Notes under the pieces: generated by a model
The model's input: the letters and a program-made list of their open reading frames with translations, nothing else
The model's database searches: none
Told to the model about the DNA's origin: nothing
Part shown: one piece after another, positions 44,042-51,992 of the stretch
Numbering within the stretch: position 1 is the first letter of the stretch
Layout: every line of letters starts with the position of its first letter
Position numbers and translations under genes: made by a program
DNA from: HXMU1420-13 sp965249965
GTDB taxonomy: Bacteria; Bacteroidota; Rhodothermia; Balneolales; Balneolaceae
Assembly (NCBI GenBank): GCA_965249965.1
Contig: OZ252262.1
Coordinates: 1,674,001-1,738,000, forward strand
Direction of reading: 5' to 3'
Length of the DNA: 64,000 bases

Positions 44042-44910
44042 TGGATAGTATTCGGGTTATAAAAGCTGGGTTTCAATCCACGATACAAGATTTTGGCAGG
44101 TTCGGATATAGAAAATTTGGGGTTCCGATTTGTGGTGCTATTGACTCTAAATCTATGCGAGATGCGAATAAAATTGTAGGCAATCCAGAATCTAATCCTG
44201 TAATTGAACATACCTTTTATGGTGGAATTTATAAGTTCAATGAACCAGCAATTATTTCAATAACAGGGTCGAATTCTAGTCCAACTGTAAATGATCTTCA
44301 GATTCCGCTATATGAAGCAGTTAGAGTAGAATCGGGGGACAAATTAGAGATTAATCACCCAAGCAGAGGTTGCCGGTCTTATTTGGCAATTCAGGGTCAT
44401 ATTGACGTGCCTAAGGTGTTGGATTCTTATTCAACCTATTTACTTGGTAGTTTTGGTGGATATGAAGGCCGGACCCTAAGAGTTGATGATGAAATTAGAT
44501 GGAAGTTTTCACTTGATGAATCTTTGATCAAGGAATTCCCCAAAAAAGAGATTCCATACTTCTCATCTAAAATTGTCGTAGACATTGAAAAAGGGCCTGA
44601 ATTTGAGATTTTCGATGAACCCACTTTGGAACTATTTCTTTCAACATCATTTGCAGTAAGTTCACAAAGTAATAGAATGGGTATCCGCTTATCAGGTGAG
44701 AAAATTGGAATAAATAGATTAGAGATGGTTTCTTCGCCGGTAGTGCCCGGAATTATTCAGCTTCCACCTTCTGGGAATCCAATAATCTTAATGAATGATA
44801 GCCAAACCATTGGGGGATATCCTAGAATTGGGGTTGTAAAAGAATCAGAATTATGGAGACTTGGTCAGGTTAAATCGGGTGATCAAATCCGGTTTAACAT
44901 TATTGAATAG
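44041..44910 (+). CDS. pxpC: 5-oxoprolinase subunit PxpC (KipA family)
   Basis: A 289-residue biotin-dependent-carboxyltransferase-like subunit of the KipA family. IRVIKAGFQSTIQDFGRFGYRKFGVPICGAID opens the protein, and RLSGEKIG followed by PPSGNPIILMNDSQTIGGYPRIG lies near the end. The ATG at 44041 is coupled to the pxpB stop; a TTG at 44038 is also in frame. Last gene of the operon; its end overlaps the convergent DinB gene by 11 bases. Confidence 0.94.
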   Translation: MDSIRVIKAGFQSTIQDFGRFGYRKFGVPICGAIDSKSMRDANKIVGNPESNPVIEHTFYGGIYKFNEPAIISITGSNSSPTVNDLQIPLYEAVRVESGDKLEINHPSRGCRSYLAIQGHIDVPKVLDSYSTYLLGSFGGYEGRTLRVDDEIRWKFSLDESLIKEFPKKEIPYFSSKIVVDIEKGPEFEIFDEPTLELFLSTSFAVSSQSNRMGIRLSGEKIGINRLEMVSSPVVPGIIQLPPSGNPIILMNDSQTIGGYPRIGVVKESELWRLGQVKSGDQIRFNIIE

Positions 44911-45424
44911 CTTTAATGCTTTCCAAGTGATGATAATTATGGTAAATCGTAAAAAACATCAGTTCCCGAATGGTGAGATTTCCTAGAATAGGGTGGGGTG
45001 CTACGATTTCAGAAATGATATCCTCATCCCATTTATTTAAAACTTTGATCAGCTTTTCTTTTTCTGTTCGGTACTTCTTTAATAAATCTGCTTTTCTGGC
45101 TAATGGAATTGGATTTGGGATGTATGGTTTAGTTGCCTTAGCACCTTCTTCTAATTTTTCAAGATATATCTTCTTAAGAGCATCATAATCCATTTCCTCT
45201 CGATCGGTTGTTCCATATTTCCACTTCAATATCTTTTTAGGAAGAACTAAGCCAAGATTGATAGGAGTTACACTTTTAATTAAATGTTCTAGTTGCTCCC
45301 CTATAGACCATTTTCCATCAGCATTTGAAGCTTCGAAGAGATCGTCACTTTGATTTTCTATATAAGTGATAACCTCTTCGAAGGCTTTATCTAAACCATC
45401 CTGTATATCTGGAATAGAGCGCAT
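44900..45424 (-). CDS. DinB-family protein
   Basis: A 174-residue four-helix DinB/YfiT-like protein. The metal-binding His set is visible: EQLEHLIKSV (about 48-57), the central region, and TIYHNYHHLESI near the C-terminus. Relatives include bacillithiol and mycothiol S-transferases; with a YtxJ-like protein elsewhere in the window a bacillithiol link is possible but not shown. It ends the 45-55 kb minus-strand series, 5 bases after the sugar porter. Confidence 0.82.
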   Translation of the reverse strand: MRSIPDIQDGLDKAFEEVITYIENQSDDLFEASNADGKWSIGEQLEHLIKSVTPINLGLVLPKKILKWKYGTTDREEMDYDALKKIYLEKLEEGAKATKPYIPNPIPLARKADLLKKYRTEKEKLIKVLNKWDEDIISEIVAPHPILGNLTIRELMFFTIYHNYHHLESIKAIQ

Positions 45425-45429
45425 TAATT

Positions 45430-46866
45430 TTATGAGTTACCTTTCAGAAGCTCACCCATTTCTTCAAGTGATTTCCCTTTTGTTTCAATCACATATTTCT
45501 TAACAAAAATGTAAGCCACTAATCCGAAGAATGCGTAAAGTCCGTAAGAGAATCCTAAACCAAGTGTTGCCAAGAATATTGGGAAAGTCATAGTAATGGT
45601 GAAGTTTGCTCCCCATTGAGCCATTCCACATATAGCGAGTGCGGCTCCACGGAAATGATTCGGGAACATTTCACCCAACATAACCCACATAACCGGACCC
45701 CAAGAAAATGCAAAGAATGCGATATATGCGTTTGCTGCTAGTAAAGCATAAAGTCCATTATTTCCTTCAAGCATAATGTCTCCGGCTACGTCGGTACCTG
45801 CATTACTGAAAATAATAGCCATTACACCAAGCATTACAGCCTGACCTAGTGATCCAACAAGAAGCAACGGCTTTCGCCCAACTTTATCAATTAGGGCAAT
45901 TGCAACAAAAGTGAAAAAGATGTTTACACTACCTGAAATAACATTCTGAAGCAAAGCATCCGCTTCGGTAAATCCGGCGGCTTGCCACAAAGTTGCTCCA
46001 TAGTAAAATATTACGTTGATACCTGTCAACTGTTGTAGTATAGCTAACCCAATACCTATCCAAACAATAGGGTGCATTTTACTGGTAGCTATATCAATAA
46101 CATCTTTTAATCGTGGCTTTACACCTTCAACAAGAGTTTTCTTAATCTCTTCGATTTTGGCTTTTGTATCCTGCAGAGGTGAAATGTCATGAAGAACATG
46201 GTAGGCATCATCAGATTTACCAGCAGCAACTAAGTAACGAGGAGACTCAGGAATCATCATCAAAGAAATCAGGAATATTCCAGCTGGGATGATTTCCATC
46301 CAAAACATCCATCTCCAGGTATCAAAGCCCAACCATAATTCTATGCTTGCACCTCCAGAAAGGCCAGCTAACCAATAATTACTCATAAACGCCATGAATA
46401 GCCCTATTACAATCATAAGTTGTTGTAAGGTTGCAAGCCTGCCACGAATTTGATGTGGTGCAATTTCACTTATATAGGCAGGAGCTAAAACACTGGCAGC
46501 ACCCATTGCAATACCGCCAACTACTCTTGCAATAATAAATGGTATAGATGCAATGGCAATTCCTGACCCCCAGGCACTAGCAATAAAGAGTAAAGCTGTA
46601 AGGATCATGATCGGTTTTCGACCATATTTATCAGCCCAGGTGCCGGCAAAAAAGGCACCAACCATACTACCTAGTAATACGGAAGCTACGTTAAAACCAG
46701 TTGTAGCTGAATCAGAGTCAAATGCCAGAGCAAGTGCATCAACAGTTCCGTTAATTACTCCGCTATCGAATCCAAATAGAAAACCACCTAATGCGGCGGT
46801 GGCGGATAAAAATATTACACGAGCTAGATTATATGTTTGTTGTGACCCACTTTCGGCGTTACTCAT
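45430..46866 (-). CDS. MFS sugar porter (XylE/GalP-like)
   Basis: A 478-residue transporter with 12 helices and the signatures of the sugar porter family: GFLFGFDSGVINGT (about 23-36), GTWADKYGRKP, RVVGGIAMGAASVLAPAYISEIAP (about 113-136), PESPRYL and QQLTGINVIFYYG (about 276-290), and FAFSWGPVMWVMLGEMFPNHFRG. It imports a hexose or pentose with H+ or Na+. AGGA lies about 9 bases before the start. Two palindromes upstream suggest control. Confidence 0.92.
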   Translation of the reverse strand: MSNAESGSQQTYNLARVIFLSATAALGGFLFGFDSGVINGTVDALALAFDSDSATTGFNVASVLLGSMVGAFFAGTWADKYGRKPIMILTALLFIASAWGSGIAIASIPFIIARVVGGIAMGAASVLAPAYISEIAPHQIRGRLATLQQLMIVIGLFMAFMSNYWLAGLSGGASIELWLGFDTWRWMFWMEIIPAGIFLISLMMIPESPRYLVAAGKSDDAYHVLHDISPLQDTKAKIEEIKKTLVEGVKPRLKDVIDIATSKMHPIVWIGIGLAILQQLTGINVIFYYGATLWQAAGFTEADALLQNVISGSVNIFFTFVAIALIDKVGRKPLLLVGSLGQAVMLGVMAIIFSNAGTDVAGDIMLEGNNGLYALLAANAYIAFFAFSWGPVMWVMLGEMFPNHFRGAALAICGMAQWGANFTITMTFPIFLATLGLGFSYGLYAFFGLVAYIFVKKYVIETKGKSLEEMGELLKGNS

Positions 46867-46895
46867 AATTGTTTTCCTGAAAAAGTAATTTGATG

Positions 46896-46932
46896 ATCAG
46901 ATATCTGATTTAATTCATTCCGCGAATTAAAT
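46896..46932. promoter_or_regulatory. Overlapping palindromes upstream of the sugar porter
   Basis: ATCAGATATCTGAT (46896-46909) is a perfect 14-bp palindrome. ATTTAATTC (46908-46916) and GAATTAAAT (46924-46932) form a 9-bp inverted repeat around a 7-base spacer and touch it. They lie 30 to 66 bases before the porter start, where an operator or promoter is expected. No cognate regulator gene is nearby. Confidence 0.45.
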
Positions 46933-47009
46933 ATCATTTAAACGGCTGAACATATAAAACCGCTTTCACTAAAACCACTTTTTGGAGCTAATAAAATCAG
47001 ATCAGCGTA

Positions 47010-47819
47010 TTAATTATATGATTGAAGAATCATTGTAAGCTTTTCCCAAGCTTTATCCCGTGCAATTTTATTTGGATCATCGGATGAAGCCGCTGGGTCG
47101 TCTCCTCTTCGCATGAAAGCATGGCCTGCACCTTCATATATTTCATATTGATAGGATTTGCCTAAAGAATCCATTGCATTTTCTGAAAACCCGATCGTAG
47201 AATTAACTCGATTATCATCACCGCCATAGAAGCCAAATACCGGTATTTCGATGTTCTCATAAACATGGGCTTCACGAGGCCCGGTTCCATAAAATACTAT
47301 CGCCTGCTCAATATCAGAGCCGATGTTTGTAGCAAAACGGAATGACTGAGAACCGCCCCAACAGAAGCCGACAACAATGACATTTCCATTTCCAGCCTCT
47401 ATGCTTTTTGCATATTCCAGGGTTCTTTTTAAGTCCATAGTTACATCATCAGGATCTAGTTCATACAGAGCAGCCCTGGCATCATCTGATGATGCAAAGT
47501 CAGAGGTTTTTTCATAGCCTTCAACCGTATTACTGATTAGATCTGGAGCTACTGCAATAAAGCCACGCTCTGCAACCTGATCCGCAAAACTTCTAGCCCA
47601 GGTATTTAATCCTCGGTTTTCATGAATTACTAAAACTACAGGTACATCTTGAGCAACTTCGGGATAGGCTACAAATGTATGAAGCGTTCTGTTATTCGAC
47701 TGCAGTTCAACCCATTCATGATGCCTTGGAGAGTTCTCCAATTGATTGAGTGCATAATCCTGAGCGATTGACTGCGAGCTTATTACAAGAAAGAAAGCAA
47801 GGAGTAGTACTATTTTCAT
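47010..47819 (-). CDS. Dienelactone hydrolase family protein, exported
   Basis: A 269-residue alpha/beta hydrolase with an N-terminal signal peptide (residues 1-19). The nucleophile is the Cys in GFCWGG, with an Asp in FGFYGGDDNRV and His in EGAGHAFMRRGDD completing the triad. Dienelactone hydrolases act on lactones in chloroaromatic breakdown, but exported forms such as this are common in Bacteroidota-like bacteria and have unknown substrates. The 143 bases after its stop (46867-47009) hold the palindromes of the sugar porter. Confidence 0.86.
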   Translation of the reverse strand: MKIVLLLAFFLVISSQSIAQDYALNQLENSPRHHEWVELQSNNRTLHTFVAYPEVAQDVPVVLVIHENRGLNTWARSFADQVAERGFIAVAPDLISNTVEGYEKTSDFASSDDARAALYELDPDDVTMDLKRTLEYAKSIEAGNGNVIVVGFCWGGSQSFRFATNIGSDIEQAIVFYGTGPREAHVYENIEIPVFGFYGGDDNRVNSTIGFSENAMDSLGKSYQYEIYEGAGHAFMRRGDDPAASSDDPNKIARDKAWEKLTMILQSYN

Positions 47820-47862
47820 TTTTTTGATAATTACTAAAGTTGAATCAACAAGTAGAATACAA

Positions 47863-49158
47863 TTAATCTAACTTTGAAGCATCAACGCGTGTGGGTGTTT
47901 GGTCACCTGAGATAATTCCTTTTGCACCTGCAGCAATAGCTTTGATGGTATTATTAAGGTGTGAAATATTAATGGTTTCGAATTCGTCTGAAACCTGATG
48001 ATAATCTCTGTCAACATCTATTGGAGTAGTACTGATTGAATGTGCAGGTACCCCTAATCTTGCGAGAGTGGCATTATCAGATCGATAAAATAAATCCTGA
48101 TTGGGATATGGATCTGCATAAAACTCATAGTCAGTGCCTTCAACACTTTTCGAAAGTAATTCACCAAAAGTAGATCTATCATACCCTGTAATCCAGGCTG
48201 TATTTGGTCCGGAAACCGCTGGTTTCCCAATCATTTCAATATTAAACATGGCAACAATTTGATCAGGGTTTAACTGATCTGAAAAGTATTGCGACCCATA
48301 TCCACCCATTTCCTCTGCAGTAAATGTGACGAAGATCAATGACCTTTCTGGTTTAGGTTCAGCTGCGAAATGATGAGCTAACTGTATTACCGCCGTAACC
48401 CCTGAACCATTATCATTGGCACCATTTGCTATAGAATCTGCAAGAACAGGACTTCGAACGCCTAAATGATCATGATGAGCAGAGAATATTACGAACTCAT
48501 CTTTTCTGTTGCCTTCTATATACCCTATAACGTTGTTTAATTCTTTCTTATCTAAAGTGGAATTAATTTCCAATTCTATATTAGGCTCGGTGTAATCACC
48601 TAAAACAAATGCTACATTGGCTTTCGATTCAGATTCTAAATATCGATTAGGACGAGAATAATAAGAGTCGTAACGCTGGAATAAATCTGAAAATGATGGG
48701 TCAACAAAAATTATTGCATCGGATTCACTTTCACGATACTCTAGGAATTTTGATCTGAAATTGTCGCCTTCCTCAATGGTATAAAAACTAAGATCGGATG
48801 TTGATACGGCTACATATTCATTAGATGTAAACGTCAGAAAATCAGAATCCGGGATTTCAGATCCATTAATAGTTAAACTTTCTGATTCTATTTCAGACTC
48901 AATGACAAAAAACGCCTGTTTATAACTTTCCATGCCTTGCATTACTGCCAATTTCGCTAATTCGAATTCATCAGCGATAATTTGCTCTGCAACCTTAATC
49001 TCCGGAGTGAAAGCCTGTCTTCCTTTTAACTCATCAGTAGAAAGTTTAAAAAGAATATCGGCTGTTCGTTGTTCTTCAACGGTGTAATTAGTTTGGCACC
49101 CAATCAGCGAAATCAGGACTAATAATAAAGTGTAGATTAAAAGACGGGGCATTTTCAT
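47863..49158 (-). CDS. M28-family metallopeptidase lipoprotein
   Basis: About 431 residues from ATG 49158 (an upstream TTG at 49194 is less likely); an ATG two codons later is also possible. The signal LLIYTLLLVLISLIGC ends in a lipobox Cys. The M28 zinc-peptidase core shows FSAHHDHLG (His and Asp ligands), GANDNGSGVTA, FTAEEMGGYGSQYF (catalytic Glu) and MIG; the later His is in VPAHSIST. It probably works as an aminopeptidase on the periplasmic or outer leaflet. Confidence 0.88.
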   Translation of the reverse strand: MKMPRLLIYTLLLVLISLIGCQTNYTVEEQRTADILFKLSTDELKGRQAFTPEIKVAEQIIADEFELAKLAVMQGMESYKQAFFVIESEIESESLTINGSEIPDSDFLTFTSNEYVAVSTSDLSFYTIEEGDNFRSKFLEYRESESDAIIFVDPSFSDLFQRYDSYYSRPNRYLESESKANVAFVLGDYTEPNIELEINSTLDKKELNNVIGYIEGNRKDEFVIFSAHHDHLGVRSPVLADSIANGANDNGSGVTAVIQLAHHFAAEPKPERSLIFVTFTAEEMGGYGSQYFSDQLNPDQIVAMFNIEMIGKPAVSGPNTAWITGYDRSTFGELLSKSVEGTDYEFYADPYPNQDLFYRSDNATLARLGVPAHSISTTPIDVDRDYHQVSDEFETINISHLNNTIKAIAAGAKGIISGDQTPTRVDASKLD

Positions 49159-49216
49159 TCTTGTTTTTAGGATGATAAGTTTTGTAGGCTTCAAGTGAAG
49201 TAAAAAGCTTTAAAGC

Positions 49217-51982
49217 TTATTGGTCATCCAGCCATTTTACCAGAACCTGTCGTGTTAACGGAAGCGTAATTGGTTTAGCGAGAAAATCATCCATTCCTGC
49301 AGCAAAGCATCGTTCCCGATCTTCAAGCATAGCATTGGCAGTCATCGCTACTATTATAGGTTTATTACTATGATGCCGTCGTCTTTTTTTGATTAACTCA
49401 GTGGCTTCAAGGCCATCCATTTCGGGCATTTCCATATCCATGAAAATAAGGTCATACTCATTTACTAATTCAGCTTCGTAAGCTTCTTTCCCGTTATTTA
49501 CAATTTCCGGTTTCAAGCCAAACCGTTCCAGAATTCGCTGCGCAACTTTTTGATTTACGATATTATCCTCAGCAATTAACACTTTAAACTCGGTAGCAAA
49601 TAAATGTTTAGGATCTTTCTTTTTAGATAGCAACTTAGAATTTGAAGAATCCGGTAAATAAAGGCGTTCCAGATTATTTAATAATCTAGTTTGTTGAATG
49701 GGTTTTTTCAAAAACAATTCGAACAAATTTCTGTCTTTTGGGTCGTCCAATTCATGGATTGAACTTAATAGGACTAATGGTACTTGTCGATTTGAAAATT
49801 TTTCTCTGATTTTTCGAGCTACTTCAACGCCATTTAAATCCGGCATTTGCATATCTAATATTCCGAAATCAAAACTTTCCAATTCATTGATAATAGATAG
49901 CAACATCCTTGGATTATTAAATGTGCTCACTTTAAGGTTAGCTTTCTGAAGTTGCTCTTGAATAATTTTCAGATTTGTAGAATTATCGTCGAGTAAAAAC
50001 ACTCTTCGGTTTTCCAGAAGGGAAGGAGTAATAAAGTCACTTTCTCTATAGCTTTTGCCAAAAACTACACTGAATGTAAAAGTACTGCCAATTTCCTCTT
50101 CACTCTCTACAGAAATCTCTCCTCCCATTGCTTCAACTAATCGTTTACTTATTACCAGTCCAAGGCCGGTGCCACCATATTTTCTAGTGGATGAAGCATC
50201 TACCTGGCTGAAACTTTGAAATAACCGGTCAATCTTATCTTTAGGAATTCCAATTCCGGTATCAATAACTTTGAATTGTAAAACTAAGGAATCAGTAAAC
50301 TCACGAATAACTTGTACTTTAAGTAGGATTTCACCTTCAGCAGTAAATTTGTAGGCGTTTGCAACTATATTTGTTAGCACTTGTTGCAGCCGATTGAAAT
50401 CGCCGATTAAGTATTTGGGAACATTTTCATCGAGGGTGTACATCACTTCAAGTTGGGAACTTCGATTCGCCCCAGAGACTACTTCCAACACAACTTCGAT
50501 AGATTCACGCAGATTAAACTCACTGGATTCCAGTTCTAGTTTGCCTGACTCTATTTTAGAGAAATCCAGAATATTATTGATAATACTAAGTAGACTTTCA
50601 CCACTTTTTTTAATCGTATTAATGAATTCGATTTGGCGAGGAGAAAGGTTACTCTCTGAAAGGAGACCGGACAATCCAATTACTGCATTAAGTGGTGTTC
50701 TAATCTCATGGCTCATTGTAGATAAGAATTGAGATTTTGCCCGAGACGATTCTTCAGCTTTATGAAGTGCATTTTTCATATTTGCTGAAAAACGATAAGA
50801 ATGCACCAGCGATTGAAAAAAGAAAAAGAATAAATAACCAGCAAAAACAATGAATAGGGATGGACGAAAAATTCCGAAATAAACTAGAATCTCATATCCA
50901 AATACAGTGAAAACTGCGCCTGTACTAATAAGCGAATACATCGATCCAGGGCGGTTTTTTAAAATAGCTTTTGTATATACCCAAAAAGCCAAGACGATAT
51001 AAAAGATGAGTAAAATAAAATACGGTACGACTAACTGGGTAAAGATAGCTGGGGAAAGGAAAATCGATTCAAAAGCAAAGAGTATGGAAACCGCACTTAA
51101 TACATAAATAAGCGGTTTTGGTGTATCACGTGGATACAAGTGAAGTGTATAAAGCCCAAAAAGTAAACCTGATAAAAAGAGTGTTACATATTCAATACGT
51201 AAAGTAATGATCCACGGGAGGTCGGGTTGAAGCATATGAAAGGCATAACTCCCAAAACCAATTATTCTGTAGCTATAGACAAAACAAAATAAAGCAAAGT
51301 ATAAGATTGATTTTTCATGTCGCCCGAAAAGATATAATCCTAAAAAGAATAGTCCGCTAATAAGCAGAACCCCGGTTAGAATAAAAGAATAACCATATTG
51401 GATGTATCTGTCGGTATAAAGAATTTCTGAAGAACCAATTTTTAAAGGTAAATATGCCCCTCCTTTAGAATGATCAAAGTTTGCAACATGCAGAACGAAT
51501 TCAAGAGTGTCACTATTAAATGCCGGCAAACTTATAGTTGAAGGGAGCCATTTCGGCACATAGTTTTGCTTAATCCGTGCGACAGTCCCATTACTGGCAA
51601 TGTCTATTCCATTGATATAAAGTTGGTAAGATGAATAGAAGTCAGGAATATCAAGTGCAAGGGGCTTATCTGGGGTGGATATAACAATATTGAGGCGATA
51701 CGTGGCAAACCCGTTCGCATTTAGAGAACTAACATTAGCCCAATTAGTTAAAAACGATAAAAGTGTATCAGGCTCATTTAGGTTGGAAGATTCGGGGGAT
51801 ACAAAGTTCTCCCAATTGAATGCCCATGTGGAATCTAATTCTACGACTTCATCAGATATATCTACTTCCTGTAAATTTATTGTAGGCACAGCGTACTGCG
51901 CATTAACACATATTGGAATTAATGCGATTACAAATAGTAAAAAAAAGATCTCTTTTGTTATGTGATGAATAACCTTTCTCAA
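49217..51982 (-). CDS. 7TMR-DISM hybrid histidine kinase with two receivers
   Basis: A 921-residue kinase from a TTG start. A signal peptide (to about residue 28) precedes a 7TMR-DISM extracellular beta-sandwich (about 30-185), seven helices (about 190-395), HisKA with His about 425 (TMSHEIRTPLN), a HATPase domain (FKVIDTGIGIP, GTGLGLVI), then two receivers: Asp in FGILDMQMPDLNG (about 712) and in LIFMDMEMPEMDG (about 849). It senses a periplasmic carbohydrate-like ligand, by family analogy. It is a near-tandem duplicate of the following upstream kinase; 10 bases separate them. Confidence 0.93.
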   Translation of the reverse strand: MRKVIHHITKEIFFLLFVIALIPICVNAQYAVPTINLQEVDISDEVVELDSTWAFNWENFVSPESSNLNEPDTLLSFLTNWANVSSLNANGFATYRLNIVISTPDKPLALDIPDFYSSYQLYINGIDIASNGTVARIKQNYVPKWLPSTISLPAFNSDTLEFVLHVANFDHSKGGAYLPLKIGSSEILYTDRYIQYGYSFILTGVLLISGLFFLGLYLFGRHEKSILYFALFCFVYSYRIIGFGSYAFHMLQPDLPWIITLRIEYVTLFLSGLLFGLYTLHLYPRDTPKPLIYVLSAVSILFAFESIFLSPAIFTQLVVPYFILLIFYIVLAFWVYTKAILKNRPGSMYSLISTGAVFTVFGYEILVYFGIFRPSLFIVFAGYLFFFFFQSLVHSYRFSANMKNALHKAEESSRAKSQFLSTMSHEIRTPLNAVIGLSGLLSESNLSPRQIEFINTIKKSGESLLSIINNILDFSKIESGKLELESSEFNLRESIEVVLEVVSGANRSSQLEVMYTLDENVPKYLIGDFNRLQQVLTNIVANAYKFTAEGEILLKVQVIREFTDSLVLQFKVIDTGIGIPKDKIDRLFQSFSQVDASSTRKYGGTGLGLVISKRLVEAMGGEISVESEEEIGSTFTFSVVFGKSYRESDFITPSLLENRRVFLLDDNSTNLKIIQEQLQKANLKVSTFNNPRMLLSIINELESFDFGILDMQMPDLNGVEVARKIREKFSNRQVPLVLLSSIHELDDPKDRNLFELFLKKPIQQTRLLNNLERLYLPDSSNSKLLSKKKDPKHLFATEFKVLIAEDNIVNQKVAQRILERFGLKPEIVNNGKEAYEAELVNEYDLIFMDMEMPEMDGLEATELIKKRRRHHSNKPIIVAMTANAMLEDRERCFAAGMDDFLAKPITLPLTRQVLVKWLDDQ

Positions 51983-51992
51983 TTACCCAGTG

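Noticed and set aside
46553..46888. 111-codon plus-strand frame opposite the sugar porter
   Set aside because: Shadow of the porter; no own ribosome site and no homology features.
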